Source: Alphaproteobacteria bacterium
GTDB lineage: Bacteria > Pseudomonadota > Alphaproteobacteria > Reyranellales > Reyranellaceae
Direction: 5' to 3'
Assembly: GCA_010032545.1 (NCBI GenBank)
Contig: RGPT01000016.1
Coordinates: forward strand, 1-33,571
Length of the DNA stretch: 33,571 nt
Below the pieces are notes generated by a model. The model ran no database searches and was not told the DNA's origin. It saw only the letters and a program-made list of their open reading frames with translations. Every line of letters starts with the position of its first letter. Within the stretch, counting starts at the first letter, position 1. The position numbers were made by a program, and so were the translations under genes. Below, one piece after another: positions 1 to 8,975 of the stretch.

Positions 1-852
1 GCGGTAGTCGGGCAGTTCGTAGAGCTTCAGCCGTTGGTCGCGCATCGCGGCATGATCGACCGGTGCGCCGAAGCTGGTGAAGATCGCGTACCAGTAGCAG
101 CTCGTGTCGTCGATCGGCACGTGCCACTGCGTGATCGTCATCTCGGCGCTCATCGGGATCACGAAGGCGTAGGGGAAGACGAGATTGGTCACGCGGACAT
201 GCGTATGCCGCTCGTTGAGCCTGCGTAGCGCGAACAGGCGCATGCCATACTCCGTGGCTTCTACGTCGAGTTGCGGTCGCGTGAACTCGCGCAGCAGGCG
301 CGTCATCGGAATGTCGGAATCGGAGGAGGCGCTGCGGAACTGCTTGCCGTAGGCGGCATCGGTGTCCTCGTCCTCGTAGAAGCGATGCAGGTAGGAAGCG
401 TGCGCCGGATCGATACCGACCTCCAGCGCCTGCAGCCAGTTGCAGTCGATCAGGCCTTTGAAGGCGAAAGCGTGGGTGCCGGGCGCGAGGAAGCAGTCGA
501 AGTCGGGGAAGGCGGGAGCCTCACTGTCCCCTAGATAGGCAAAGACGATCCCGTTCTTCACGACGACGGGGTAGCTCTTCTGGCGGACGCGCTGGCAGAG
601 CACCGAACCTTCGGGCTCGGCCGGTGTTTCGAGGCAGCGTCCGTCGACATCGAACAGCCAGCCGTGGAACAGGCAGCGCAGGCCACCATCTTCGAGGCGG
701 CCGAAGGCGAGGTCGGCACCGCGGTGCGGGCAGTCCCGGTCGAGCAGGCCGTGGCGGCCACGCTCGTCGCGGAACAGCACGAAGTCCTGGCCCAGCACGC
801 GCACCGCCTTCCTCTGGAAGTCCTTCGAGTCGACAATGCCGGGGGCGACCAC
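1..852 (-). CDS. Rieske [2Fe-2S] aromatic ring-hydroxylating oxygenase, alpha subunit (3' end outside window)
   Basis: Oxygenase component that would use a Rieske centre and a mononuclear iron to hydroxylate or demethylate an aromatic or related substrate. Seen: the Rieske ligands CPHRGADLAFG and, 16-17 residues on, CLFHGW; later the mononuclear-iron region WLQALEVGIDPAHASYLH. The reading frame runs to the window edge, so the C-terminus is missing. The start is uncertain. A GTG at 852 is the best in-frame choice before the conserved AVRVLGQDFVLFRD stretch, and an in-frame stop lies a little upstream near 910. Family members usually have about 20-30 more residues, including a W-P-V/A segment, ahead of this stretch, so the N-terminus looks short. 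No reductase or ferredoxin gene is visible nearby. The phthalate/vanillate oxygenase-like subgroup is an inference. Confidence 0.8.
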   Translation of the reverse strand, partial: MVAPGIVDSKDFQRKAVRVLGQDFVLFRDERGRHGLLDRDCPHRGADLAFGRLEDGGLRCLFHGWLFDVDGRCLETPAEPEGSVLCQRVRQKSYPVVVKNGIVFAYLGDSEAPAFPDFDCFLAPGTHAFAFKGLIDCNWLQALEVGIDPAHASYLHRFYEDEDTDAAYGKQFRSASSDSDIPMTRLLREFTRPQLDVEATEYGMRLFALRRLNERHTHVRVTNLVFPYAFVIPMSAEMTITQWHVPIDDTSCYWYAIFTSFGAPVDHAAMRDQRLKLYELPDYR

Positions 853-887
853 GCGTGGACATTGCCGATTGGTCGGAAGCAGAGAGA

Positions 888-916
888 TTGCATGCTGCTG
901 GGCACTGTCTTAATAT
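888..916 (+). promoter_or_regulatory. Possible sigma-70-type promoter for the GT-C-like gene
   Basis: TTGCAT (888-893) and TAATAT (911-916) are separated by 17 bp in an unusually AT-rich patch. Transcription would begin only a few bases before the ATG at 927, giving an almost leaderless message. No Shine-Dalgarno sequence is seen before that ATG. The match to consensus is only moderate. Confidence 0.3.
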
Positions 917-926
917 TGCAAAGATC

Positions 927-2194
927 ATGCAAAAATTGGCATCCCGCCTCCTCCTTGATGCGTCGGCACCGGCGACCAACGCCACGGCGACAACGTTGCT
1001 GCTGGCGGCATTGGCCATGGTCGCGACCGTTGTGACCTCGTCCGCGGGCTTTGTGTACGACGAGCCGTCCTACGTGAACTATGTGTCTCTGCTTCGATTG
1101 CATGGGTTGACGGAAGAGTTTCTGGATGCGCTGACCGGCGGCGCAGGGCCGCTGTATGCATTTGTCCATCTCACTCTCGAACCGCTGACGAATCTCAGTC
1201 CCGTCAGGATGCGGCTGGTCAATGTCGGCCTTCTGACCATCGTTGCCGGCATTCTCATGGTCTGGCTCAGGCGCCAGAACCAGCCCGACTATCTTTTGGC
1301 GAGTTGCACCATCCTGGTGGTGCCCATGACATGGGTGCTGGCCGGAATGGCGCTCACGTCCATGCCATCATTGGTCTTCACCACGCTTAGTCTCTACGGG
1401 GTTCTGCGGGGCGTGGAAGCCCTTGAGAAGGGAGCGCCGGCACTGGGTCGACCGGTGCTGGGCTGGTTTATCGCCAGCGGCATCTTCCTGGGCGTCGCCG
1501 TGTGGGGCCGGCAGCCAGGCCTCGTATTGGTAGCCGTCCCCGTGCTGCTGGCATTGCTGGACCGGAGATTGCGGATTCCAGCATTGGCGTTCGTGGCGAT
1601 CGTCGTGCTCATTGCGGCGCCGCTTGTCGTCGCGTGGGAAGGATTCACGCCGCCGAACGAGGAAGCGGAGGAAGGCCTGTCGCTCCGCCACGGGCTGTCT
1701 TCGCTCGGCTATGCCGGTCTTTGTTTTTTCCTGCTGGTGCCGCGACTGGAGTGGCTTTCCTGGAGGCCCCTCGTCGCCACGGCTGGGGCGCTCGCCGCCG
1801 TCAATGCCGCGCTCGGGATTGTCGCCATCTGCCCGTTCGCGTCGCGCCTGGACGATTTTCTGTCCGACTTCGGCATGGCTTCCTGCGCCCGCCTCTGTTC
1901 GGATCGTCGTTGGTTTTCTGCGCGGTCATGTTTCTTGGTTGGATTCTCCGGATCGCCTGGCACGGTCGTCGCGACCTGAAGCAGGTGACGATCCACGCGG
2001 GCCTCTTGTGTGTCGTCCTGTCACCGGCTTTGATCGCGAACTACTATTCAAGCAGATATACGGCGATGGCTTTGCCGTACCTGGTCCTTGCCGCGCAGCC
2101 GTGGCGGACATGGGGTTGGAACACGAGCGCGGCGACCCTCGCGGGGTGCGCCGCCGGATTGTTGTCGCTGCTTGGCTATTTTCGGGAGGCCTGA
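927..2194 (+). pseudogene. Polytopic GT-C-like membrane protein, frameshifted near 1880
   Basis: Multi-pass membrane protein beginning MQKLASRLLLD. After the first membrane helix comes a loop with YDEPSY, resembling the acidic first-loop motif of GT-C/ArnT-type lipid-linked sugar transferases. At least eight further hydrophobic segments follow. The first frame is convincing to about residue 317 (FASRLDDFLSDFGMAS, near 1880) and then degenerates into Cys/Arg-rich nonsense ending at 1979. The proper continuation (LRPPLFGSSLVFCAVMFLGW to LLSLLGYFREA, stop at 2194) lies in another frame, as a one-base deletion would produce. It may be a true pseudogene or a sequencing error. The glycosyltransferase assignment is weak; the membrane topology and frameshift are read directly. 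Confidence 0.6.
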
Positions 2195-2235
2195 GCGGCA
2201 GGATTAGCCAGTGGCGCAGGCGCGGGGGCCTAATT

Positions 2236-3129
2236 ATGGTGCCGCGCATGACAATCCTGCATGACATGCCGGGGCCGACCTCCCGGGTCTTCTTCTCGCA
2301 GCGCCTGCGTCTTCACTATGTCGACTGGGGCAACCCCGAGGCGCCGCCGCTGCTGCTGGTCCATGGTGGGCGTGACCATTGCCGCAACTGGGACTGGGTG
2401 GCCCAGGCGCTGCGCAAGGACTGGCATGTGATCTGTCCGGACCTGCGCGGCCATGGCGATAGCCAGTGGTCGCCTGACGGCAACTATTCCATGGCGGCCT
2501 ACATCTATGATCTGGCCCAGCTCATCCACCAGCAGGCGCTGGCGCCGGTGACGATCGTCGCTCATTCGCTGGGCGGCAACATCTGCCTGCGCTATGCCGG
2601 CATCTACCCCGAGAAAGTGCGCCGGCTGGTGGCGATCGAAGGGCTGGGGCCTTCACCCAAGGTGATTGCCGAGCGCACGAAATCCATGGCCGAGCGCATG
2701 CGCGACTGGGTCGAGGAGCAGCGCAAGCTGTCGGCCCGCGGCCCGCGCAAGTATCCAACCATCGAGGACGCCTTCAGGCGCATGCAGGAGGAGAACAAGC
2801 ATCTCTCGGCCGAGCAGGCACGACACCTGACGCAGCAGGGCGTCAACCAGAACGAGGACGGCACCTACAGCTGGAAGTTCGACAACTACGTCCGTGCCTG
2901 GGCGCCCTACGACATGAGCTACGCCGACATCGAGACGCTGTGGACGCAGATCACCTGCCCGACCTTGCTGGTCTACGGCAAGGAAAGCTGGGCCTCCAAC
3001 CCGGAGAAGGATGGCCGGATCGCGCACTTCAAGAGCGCCAGGGTGGTCGAGTTCGACAACGCCGGACATTGGGTGCACCACGACCGCCTCAACGATTTCG
3101 TCGAAACAACACGGGCCTTCATTGCCTAG
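2236..3129 (+). CDS. Alpha/beta hydrolase
   Basis: Cytosolic alpha/beta-fold hydrolase of about 297 residues; substrate unknown. The oxyanion-region motif is LLVHGGRDHCRNWDW, followed by CPDLRGHGDS. The nucleophile elbow AHSLGGN has its serine at about residue 111. The catalytic His is in AGHWVHHDRL near the C-terminus, and the acid is probably in LVYGKESWASNP. The length is normal and the fold complete. ATG 2236 is chosen because a G-rich stretch lies about 8 bases upstream; ATG 2248 is an alternative. The stop overlaps the likely TTG start of the next gene, suggesting cotranscription. The family includes epoxide hydrolases, C-C hydrolases and haloperoxidase-like esterases, and sequence alone does not choose between them. 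Confidence 0.85.
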   Translation: MVPRMTILHDMPGPTSRVFFSQRLRLHYVDWGNPEAPPLLLVHGGRDHCRNWDWVAQALRKDWHVICPDLRGHGDSQWSPDGNYSMAAYIYDLAQLIHQQALAPVTIVAHSLGGNICLRYAGIYPEKVRRLVAIEGLGPSPKVIAERTKSMAERMRDWVEEQRKLSARGPRKYPTIEDAFRRMQEENKHLSAEQARHLTQQGVNQNEDGTYSWKFDNYVRAWAPYDMSYADIETLWTQITCPTLLVYGKESWASNPEKDGRIAHFKSARVVEFDNAGHWVHHDRLNDFVETTRAFIA

Positions 3130-3742
3130 AGCGCCGCGTCCCGCTGAGAGAATAGAAGCATTGCTGGCTGAAATCCGTGCCTGCACGGTTTGCGCATCTG
3201 CGCTGGAGGCAGGCCCGCGTCCCGTCGTCCAGTTCAGCAGCACCTCCCGCCTGCTCATCATCGGCCAGGCTCCAGGCGCGCGTGTCCATGCCAGTGGCGT
3301 GCCGTGGCAGGACGACAGTGGCAACCGGTTGCGGGAGTGGACGGGGATCGGCGAGCGCGACTTCTACGATCCGGCAAAGGTCGCGCTGATGCCCATGGGC
3401 CTATGCTATCCGGGAACGGGCGCGAGCGGGGATCTGCCGCCGCGTCCGGAGTGCGCGCCGCTGTGGCACGCGCGCGTCCTTGGCGCGCTCAAGGATGTAC
3501 GCCTGACCTTGCTTGTCGGCAGCCATGCCCAGGCGAAGTATCTGGAAAGACGAGGGAAGAAGTCGACGCTTACCGAGGCGGTCAAGGATTTCAAGGTGTA
3601 TGGCCCGTCGTTTTTTCCGTTGCCGCATCCCTCCTGGCGCAGTGGAATCTGGATGCAGCGCAATCCGTGGTTCGAGGCGGATGTTCTTCCCGCGCTGCGC
3701 CCGATCGTACGCAAGGCGTTGTTGGACAGGAGATTGAAATGA
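3122..3742 (+). CDS. Uracil-DNA glycosylase family protein
   Basis: Small DNA-repair-type protein of the uracil-DNA glycosylase superfamily (COG1573-like), which would excise uracil or related bases from DNA. Near the N-terminus is IRACTVCA, a Cys pair recalling the Fe-S type UDGs, though a full four-Cys set is not evident. Motif 1 is LLIIGQAPGARVHASG and the C-terminal motif is LPHPSWRSGIW, the HPS element of the superfamily. The strict family-1 GQDPY motif is absent, so this is an atypical family member. The start is uncertain: TTG 3122 gives about 206 residues and overlaps the preceding stop; TTG 3161 is another option. The stop overlaps the next ATG by four bases (ATGA, 3739-3742). Confidence 0.75.
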   Translation: MPRAPRPAERIEALLAEIRACTVCASALEAGPRPVVQFSSTSRLLIIGQAPGARVHASGVPWQDDSGNRLREWTGIGERDFYDPAKVALMPMGLCYPGTGASGDLPPRPECAPLWHARVLGALKDVRLTLLVGSHAQAKYLERRGKKSTLTEAVKDFKVYGPSFFPLPHPSWRSGIWMQRNPWFEADVLPALRPIVRKALLDRRLK

Positions 3743-4591
3743 GGGCGGCGATCTTCCGCGGCGGCAACATCGTCGTCGACACCCTGCCGGAACCCGAACC
3801 GGGTATTGGACAAGTCCTGGTGAAGACGCTGGCCTGCGGCATCTGCGGCTCCGACCTGCATGCCGCCAAGCATGCCCATCGCATGGTCGCCGTGGCCAAG
3901 CGCACGCCGGGTCGCGTGCCGATGGATCTCACGCGCGACATCGTGTTCGGCCATGAGTTCTGCTGCGAAGTGCTCGACTACGGGCCGCACCGAGCATGCC
4001 GCGCTCACCGAACCGCTGGCCGTCGGCGTCCACGCGGTCGAGAAGGCGGCGCTCACCGGCGCTGAGGCGCCGCTGGTCGTGGGGTGCGGTCCGGTCGGGC
4101 TTGCGGTGATCGCGGCGCTGCGTCTGAAAGGCGCGCGGCCGATCGTGGCGGCGGACTTCTCGCCCAAGCGGCGCGAACTCGCCGTGAAGATGGGTGCCGA
4201 CATCGTCGTCGATCCGGCCCACGAGTCAGCCTACGCGAAGCTGGCGGTCGGAAAGCGCGCGGTGATCTTCGAGTGCGTCGGCGTACCGGGCCTGATCCAG
4301 CAGGTCTTCGAGCAGGCGCCGCGCGACGCGCGCATCATCGTGGCCGGTGTGTGCATGGAGCCCGATACGATCGAGCCAATGTTCGCCATCTTCAAGGAGT
4401 TGAGTCTGCAGTTCGTCCTGGCCTATACGCCGGAAGAATTTTCCCGATCGCTCCACCTGCTGGCCGAGGGCAAGGTCGACGCCGGGGCGTTGATCACCTC
4501 AAAAGTCGGGCTGGATGGTGTAAAGGAGGCATTCGAGGCGCTTGCCAATCCTGAGAGACATACCAAGATTCTTGTCGAGCCGTGGCGCTAA
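3739..4591 (+). pseudogene. Zinc-dependent alcohol dehydrogenase (MDR family), internal deletion with frameshift
   Basis: Remnant of a medium-chain, zinc-binding NAD(P) alcohol/polyol dehydrogenase. The first part reads MRAAIFRGGNIVVDTLPEPE with catalytic-zinc motifs CGICGSDLH and GHEFCCEV, and ends at LDYGPH near 3988. The second part resumes in another frame at TEHAALTEPLAVGVHAVEKA, contains the Rossmann motif VVGCGPVGLA, and ends KILVEPWR. What is missing is the stretch between GHE and the mid-protein helix, roughly 60 residues in normal homologues (about 345 residues in all). The junction falls at about 3986-3990 and also shifts the frame, so no full enzyme can be made. The ATGA overlap with the upstream gene suggests it was part of a working operon until recently. 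Confidence 0.8.
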
Positions 4592-4604
4592 GGGAGGAAA
4601 TGAA

Positions 4605-5219
4605 ATGAAGTTCTACAATTCTGTCGGCCCCAACCCACGCATGGTCCGCATGTTCATGGCCGAGAAGGGCTTCGACGTGCCCAAGGTCGAGGTCGACCTG
4701 CGCGGCGGCGAGAACCGCAAGGAACCCTATCTCAAGGTCAATCCGTCTGGCCAATGCCCCGCGCTCGAACTCGACGACGGCACCGTCCTGGCCGAGATCA
4801 CGGCGATTTGCGAGTACGTCGACGAAATCAAGAAGGACACGCCGTCGCTGATCGGCGATACGCCCGAGGAACGTGCCAAGACGCGGATGTGGGTCCGCCG
4901 CATCGACCTCAACATCGTCGAGCCCGGCGCCAACGGATTCCGCTTCGCCGAAGGCCTGAAGATGTTCCAGAGTCGCATTCGCTGCATGCCGCAGGCGGCG
5001 GACGACCTCAAGGCCGCGGCTCGCGAGAAGCTGATCTGGCTGGACGGGCTGCTGGGAAGCAAGCCTTTCATCGCCGGCAACAAGCTGACGCTTGCCGATA
5101 TCTTCCTGTTCGCCTTCGTCGATTTCATGGGCAATGTCGGCCAGCCGCTCAGCCCGGACTGCAAGAATCTCACGGCCTGGTTTGGCCGCATGAAGGCGCG
5201 TCCCAGCGCCGCCGTCTGA
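4605..5219 (+). CDS. Glutathione S-transferase
   Basis: Soluble GST of 204 residues, conjugating or reducing substrates with glutathione. The N-terminal thioredoxin-like domain starts MKFYNSVGPNPRMVRMF and has the glutathione-binding turn NPSGQCPALELDDG with A-E-I-T-A-I-C following it, in place of the usual E-S-x-A-I. The all-helical C-terminal domain has the capping-box region FIAGNKLTLADI. ATG 4605 is chosen because AGGGAGGA (4591-4598) lies at ideal spacing; an earlier ATG at 4600 runs straight into a stop. The gene sits 13 bp after the broken dehydrogenase. Complete and ordinary for the family. Confidence 0.9.
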   Translation: MKFYNSVGPNPRMVRMFMAEKGFDVPKVEVDLRGGENRKEPYLKVNPSGQCPALELDDGTVLAEITAICEYVDEIKKDTPSLIGDTPEERAKTRMWVRRIDLNIVEPGANGFRFAEGLKMFQSRIRCMPQAADDLKAAAREKLIWLDGLLGSKPFIAGNKLTLADIFLFAFVDFMGNVGQPLSPDCKNLTAWFGRMKARPSAAV

Positions 5220-5236
5220 CCCGAAGGAAGCCAACG

Positions 5237-6409
5237 ATGCGTCGTCTGATCGCTCTGCTTGCTCTTGCCACCGCCTCGGTCCTCGGATCGCAGGCCTTCG
5301 CCCAGGCACCGATGTCACCGGTCATGCAGGGCCTGTTCCTGCTGACCGACTATCCAGCCCAGACAGTGCGGGCGGGCGAAATCGCGACCATCCGGGTCAA
5401 GATGCAGAACTCGGGTCTGGCTCCCGAGCCGATGGCGCTCACGCTGTCGGGCGTGCCCGCGGGCTGGAAGATCGACATCCTGGGCGGTGGCCAACCTGTC
5501 GCCTCGGCGATGCCGGGGCAGAACGAGAGCGTGGCCCTGCAGCTTCGGGTCGAAGTGCCCAAGGACGCCAAGCCGGGGTCGCAGCAGGTGATGCTGAGCG
5601 CCAAGGGAAGCCGACTGCAATCGGCCGAGCTTCCGCTCACTCTGACGGTGGGGACCGAGACGCCGGCGAAGCTCAGCCTGAAGTCGCGGCTGCCGTCGCT
5701 GCGTGGGACGCCGCGCTCGTCATTTGAGTATTCAGTGACGGTCGGCAACGACAGCGGCAAGGACCTCACCGTGGCCCTGTCCGCACAGGGGCCGGCCAAC
5801 TTCCAGACCACCTTCACGGAAGGTTTTGGCTCGAACGAGATCAGCTCGATTCCCATCGAAGCCGGCCAGACCAAGGACATCAAGGTCAAGGTGACGCCGC
5901 CGCGCGACGTCAAGGCCGGCGATTATCCGGTCCTGGTCAAGGTCGCGGCCGAGGGTGCTACCGCCGAGCTGCGAGTGACCCTGCAGATCAGCGGGCAGGG
6001 CAAGCTCGCTCTCTCGACCACGGGGGGGCGCCTCTCGGGCGAAGCCGAGATCGGCAAGACCTCGACCTATACGCTGGTGCTGACCAACGATGGCACCGCG
6101 GCGGTTGACGAGATCGAGATGACCGGGACCGTGCCTACCAGCTGGAAGGTCGAGTTCAACCCCAGGACGATCGCGACGCTGGCGCCCAACGAGAAGAAGG
6201 AAGTCCAGGTCCTGGTGACGCCGGCCGACAAGGCGATCGCCGGCGACTACGTCGCCCAGTTCCGCGCAGGCGCACGCGGCGAGTCGAGTTCCGCCGACTT
6301 CCGCATCACTGTCACGACCTCGACGCTCTGGGGCATGGTGGGAATCGGCATCATAGCCGTGGCGCTGCTCGTGCTGCTGGGTGCCGTCGCACGCTTTGGC
6401 CGTCGGTAG
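5237..6409 (+). CDS. Secreted/membrane-anchored NEW3-domain protein
   Basis: Predicted exported protein of 390 residues. A Sec signal peptide ([23 protein letters not shown]) is followed by three or more tandem immunoglobulin-like beta domains typical of NEW3/COG1470 proteins. Each repeats the pattern of a hydrophobic strand, a Gly/Pro turn such as GVPAGWKI or [10 protein letters not shown], and a strand ending in GDYPVLVKV or [10 protein letters not shown] single C-terminal membrane helix ([20 protein letters not shown]) ends in a short basic tail, so the domains would face the periplasm. A GAAGGAAG ribosome site precedes ATG 5237. The ABC ATPase starts 11 bp after the stop, so this protein is probably an extracytoplasmic partner of that transporter; its ligand is unknown. 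Confidence 0.8.
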   Translation: MRRLIALLALATASVLGSQAFAQAPMSPVMQGLFLLTDYPAQTVRAGEIATIRVKMQNSGLAPEPMALTLSGVPAGWKIDILGGGQPVASAMPGQNESVALQLRVEVPKDAKPGSQQVMLSAKGSRLQSAELPLTLTVGTETPAKLSLKSRLPSLRGTPRSSFEYSVTVGNDSGKDLTVALSAQGPANFQTTFTEGFGSNEISSIPIEAGQTKDIKVKVTPPRDVKAGDYPVLVKVAAEGATAELRVTLQISGQGKLALSTTGGRLSGEAEIGKTSTYTLVLTNDGTAAVDEIEMTGTVPTSWKVEFNPRTIATLAPNEKKEVQVLVTPADKAIAGDYVAQFRAGARGESSSADFRITVTTSTLWGMVGIGIIAVALLVLLGAVARFGRR

Positions 6410-6419
6410 ACTGCACGCG

Positions 6420-7358
6420 ATGACCGACAACGTCATAGAAGTCCGCGGACTGCTGAAGCTCTATGGCACGACCCGCGCGGTCGATGCCATCGATCTCGAC
6501 ATTCGACGTGGCGAGATCTTCGGTCTGCTGGGGCCGAACGGCGCCGGCAAGACGACGACCATCCTGATGCTGCTGGGCCTCACCGAGACCAGCGGCGGCA
6601 CGGTAGACGTTCTGGGCTTCGACCCGGTGCGCCAGCCGCTCCAGGTCAAGCGCCGCGTCGGCTACCTGCCCGATGCCGTGGGCTTTTATGACCATCTGAC
6701 GGCTCGCGAGAACCTGCGCTACACGGCACGCCTGCTCGCCATCCCGCGCCGCGATGCCGAGAAGCGGATCAGCGACGCCATGGAAAGCGTTCAGCTGGCC
6801 GACGTGCTCGACAAGCGCGTCTCGACCTTTTCGCGCGGCATGCGCCAGCGCCTGGGCATCGCCGAGATCGTGATGAAGAAGGCCGAGGTCGCCATCCTCG
6901 ACGAGCCGACCTCCGGATTGGATCCACACGCCACCTTTGAGTTGCTGCAGATGATCCGCGGCCTCAAGAAGGCGGGGGTGGCCGTGCTGATCTCCTCGCA
7001 CCTGCTTGACCGTGTGCAGAGCGTTTGCGATCGCGTGGCGTTGTTCAATCGAGGCAAGATCGCGCTGATGGGCACCGTGGTCGAGCTTGCCAACAAGGTC
7101 CTGGGCGCCGGCCATCCGATCCTCGTCGAAGCCCACGGCATCGACGTCGCCGGCGCGCTGCGTGGCGTCGAGGGCGTGCAGTCGGTCGTCGCCGAAGGGG
7201 AGGGCGGCTGGCGGGTCGTTGCTGATCGCGACGTGCGCGCTGCCGTGGCCCAGCGCATCGTGTCGTCGGGCGGCTCGCTCACCCGGCTGGACGACCTGCA
7301 GCCCAGCCTGGAAGAGGTCTATACGCGCTACTTCGAGGAGGAACGCCATGCCGCGTAG
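6420..7358 (+). CDS. ABC transporter ATP-binding protein (NosF/CcmA-like)
   Basis: Cytoplasmic ATPase subunit of an ABC-2 type transporter, 312 residues. Walker A is [10 protein letters not shown], the signature region is [12 protein letters not shown] (a degenerate LSGGQ), Walker B plus D-loop is [13 protein letters not shown], and the switch His is in ISSHLL. The C-terminal 90 residues form the regulatory extension common in exporter or NosF-type ATPases. The gene overlaps the permease by 11 bp; the permease ribosome site (GAGGAGGAA, 7335-7343) is inside this gene. Direction of transport and cargo cannot be told from sequence. Confidence 0.9.
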   Translation: MTDNVIEVRGLLKLYGTTRAVDAIDLDIRRGEIFGLLGPNGAGKTTTILMLLGLTETSGGTVDVLGFDPVRQPLQVKRRVGYLPDAVGFYDHLTARENLRYTARLLAIPRRDAEKRISDAMESVQLADVLDKRVSTFSRGMRQRLGIAEIVMKKAEVAILDEPTSGLDPHATFELLQMIRGLKKAGVAVLISSHLLDRVQSVCDRVALFNRGKIALMGTVVELANKVLGAGHPILVEAHGIDVAGALRGVEGVQSVVAEGEGGWRVVADRDVRAAVAQRIVSSGGSLTRLDDLQPSLEEVYTRYFEEERHAA

Positions 7359-8316
7359 CGCCGCCCGCGAAGGTTCGCCCTTCACCGGCCTTGGCCCGGT
7401 GTTCCTGAAGGAATTTGCCGATCATCTGTCGAGCGCCCGCATGATGGTGCTGATGCTGTTCGTGATCGCCTTCGGCGCCTTTCCGGTGGCCTCGTCGCTC
7501 CAGCAATTGCGGACCGTCACCGAATCCGATGCCTACTTGTTCCTTCGCATCTTCACCACGGCGCCGGACCGCGTGCCGATTTCTTTCGTGTTCGCATTGA
7601 ATTTCATCATCCCGGTCATGGCGATCGGCCTCGGCTTCGATGCGGTGAACAGCGAGTTCAACCGCCGCACGCTCTCGCGCGTACTCTCGCAGCCGATCTA
7701 TCGCGACGCACTTCTGCTCGGCAAATTCCTGGGTGGCCTCGCCACGCTGGCCGTTGTGCTCACGGCGCTGTGGCTGATCGTGTTCGGGGCAGGGCTGCTG
7801 CTTCTGGGGATCCCGCCGCGTGGCGTCGAGGTGGCGCGCGGCGCCTGCTTCCTGGTGGCGGCGATCGCCTATGGCGGGGTGTGGCTGGCCGCCTCGCTGC
7901 TGTTTTCGGTAATCTTCCGCTCGACAGCGACCTCTGCGCTCTGTGCGCTGGGACTGTGGCTGTTCTTCTTCCTGTTGTGGCCGATGATCGCCGAGGCGGT
8001 CACCATCGCCTTCGCGCCGGCGCAGATCCGCAGTGCCGAGGAGTTTCTCGCGGTCGAGCAGGTCGGGCTCGTGCTTTCCCGCTTCTCGCCGGGGGCCTTG
8101 TTCAGCGAGGCCGTCATCGGGCTGCTCAATCCCGAGACCCGGACCTTTGGCAGCATGCTGCCGGCCCAGATGCGCGGTGTCATTCCGGGTGCGCCGCTAC
8201 CGCTTGACCAGAGCCTGATCCTGATCTGGCCGCAGATGACCGGGCTGATCGCCGGCATGATCGTGGTGTTTGCCGCCGCCTACGTGATCTTCCAGCGCGA
8301 GGAAGTGCGCGCCTGA
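7348..8316 (+). CDS. ABC-2 type transporter permease (NosY-like)
   Basis: Integral membrane subunit of 322 residues with about six hydrophobic segments. The first follows [18 protein letters not shown], and a long periplasmic loop lies between helices one and two. A conserved cytoplasmic segment ([19 protein letters not shown]), the usual coupling region in NosY/ABC-2 permeases, precedes helix three. The start ATG 7348 is supported by the strong GAGGAGGAA site 4 bp upstream. Together with the preceding ATPase and NEW3 protein it forms an arrangement recalling NosDFY, with the NEW3 protein in the NosD position. The analogy is inferred. Confidence 0.85.
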   Translation: MPRSAAREGSPFTGLGPVFLKEFADHLSSARMMVLMLFVIAFGAFPVASSLQQLRTVTESDAYLFLRIFTTAPDRVPISFVFALNFIIPVMAIGLGFDAVNSEFNRRTLSRVLSQPIYRDALLLGKFLGGLATLAVVLTALWLIVFGAGLLLLGIPPRGVEVARGACFLVAAIAYGGVWLAASLLFSVIFRSTATSALCALGLWLFFFLLWPMIAEAVTIAFAPAQIRSAEEFLAVEQVGLVLSRFSPGALFSEAVIGLLNPETRTFGSMLPAQMRGVIPGAPLPLDQSLILIWPQMTGLIAGMIVVFAAAYVIFQREEVRA

Positions 8317-8339
8317 AGGATTTCACCCTCCCGGCGACG

Positions 8340-8975
8340 ATGAACAACGCGCGCTGGTGCGACGCGGTCTGCCGCGCGCATGGAAATCCCGGACGCTTTC
8401 TGCTGCACAGTTGGGTCAATGCCCAGCCGGTTCCACGCTTCTATCCCAATGTCGTGACCCTGCAGCCCGGCAAGGTGGTGCTGGCCGAGCAGCGCGAGAC
8501 CATCGACATCCTACTGAAGTCGAACCTGCCCGGCCGCTGGTCGGTGAAGGACAGCTTCCGCACGCTCGATCTCTCGCGCGAGGGCTTCGAGGTGCTTCTC
8601 GAGGCGCGCTGGATCCGGAACGTCATGCCCCTGGCCGACCCGTCTTCGGACATCGTCTGGCAGCGCGAGACCACGGGAGCGGCAGGCCTGCCGTTCGACG
8701 ATCCCGACTTTGCGATGTTCACGGGACGTCGCGGCTTCCGGGTCGTGGCCGGTGGCATGTTCTACCGCGCCGAAGGGGTCGTGGGATTGTCCAACGTGGT
8801 TGCCGATGCCGCCGATGCGCGCACGGTGTGGCGGGCGCTGGCCCTTCTGGCGGCCCAGACTTTTCCGCGGCTGCCGCTGGTCGGCTACGAATCGGGTGAC
8901 GAGCTGAACGCTGCGCGCGATGCAGGCTTCGAGGTCGGCGACAAGCTCCGCATCTGGGTCAAGTCGAAGGAGTGA
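8340..8975 (+). CDS. Conserved orphan, possible GNAT-fold acyltransferase-like protein
   Basis: Soluble protein of 211 residues that I do not recognise with certainty. It opens with WCDAVCRAHG and PRFYPNVVTL. The C-terminal half contains FRVVAGGMFYRAEGVVGLSNVV, which looks like the beta4-beta5 pair of a GNAT acyltransferase fold, but no clear acetyl-CoA pyrophosphate loop (Q/R-x-x-G-x-G/A) is visible. It ends LRIWVKSKE. It lies 23 bp after the permease and may belong to that operon. Its last 17 bp overlap tail-to-tail with the opposite-strand pseudouridine synthase. Codon use matches its neighbours, so I trust the gene but not a function. Confidence 0.6.
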   Translation: MNNARWCDAVCRAHGNPGRFLLHSWVNAQPVPRFYPNVVTLQPGKVVLAEQRETIDILLKSNLPGRWSVKDSFRTLDLSREGFEVLLEARWIRNVMPLADPSSDIVWQRETTGAAGLPFDDPDFAMFTGRRGFRVVAGGMFYRAEGVVGLSNVVADAADARTVWRALALLAAQTFPRLPLVGYESGDELNAARDAGFEVGDKLRIWVKSKE

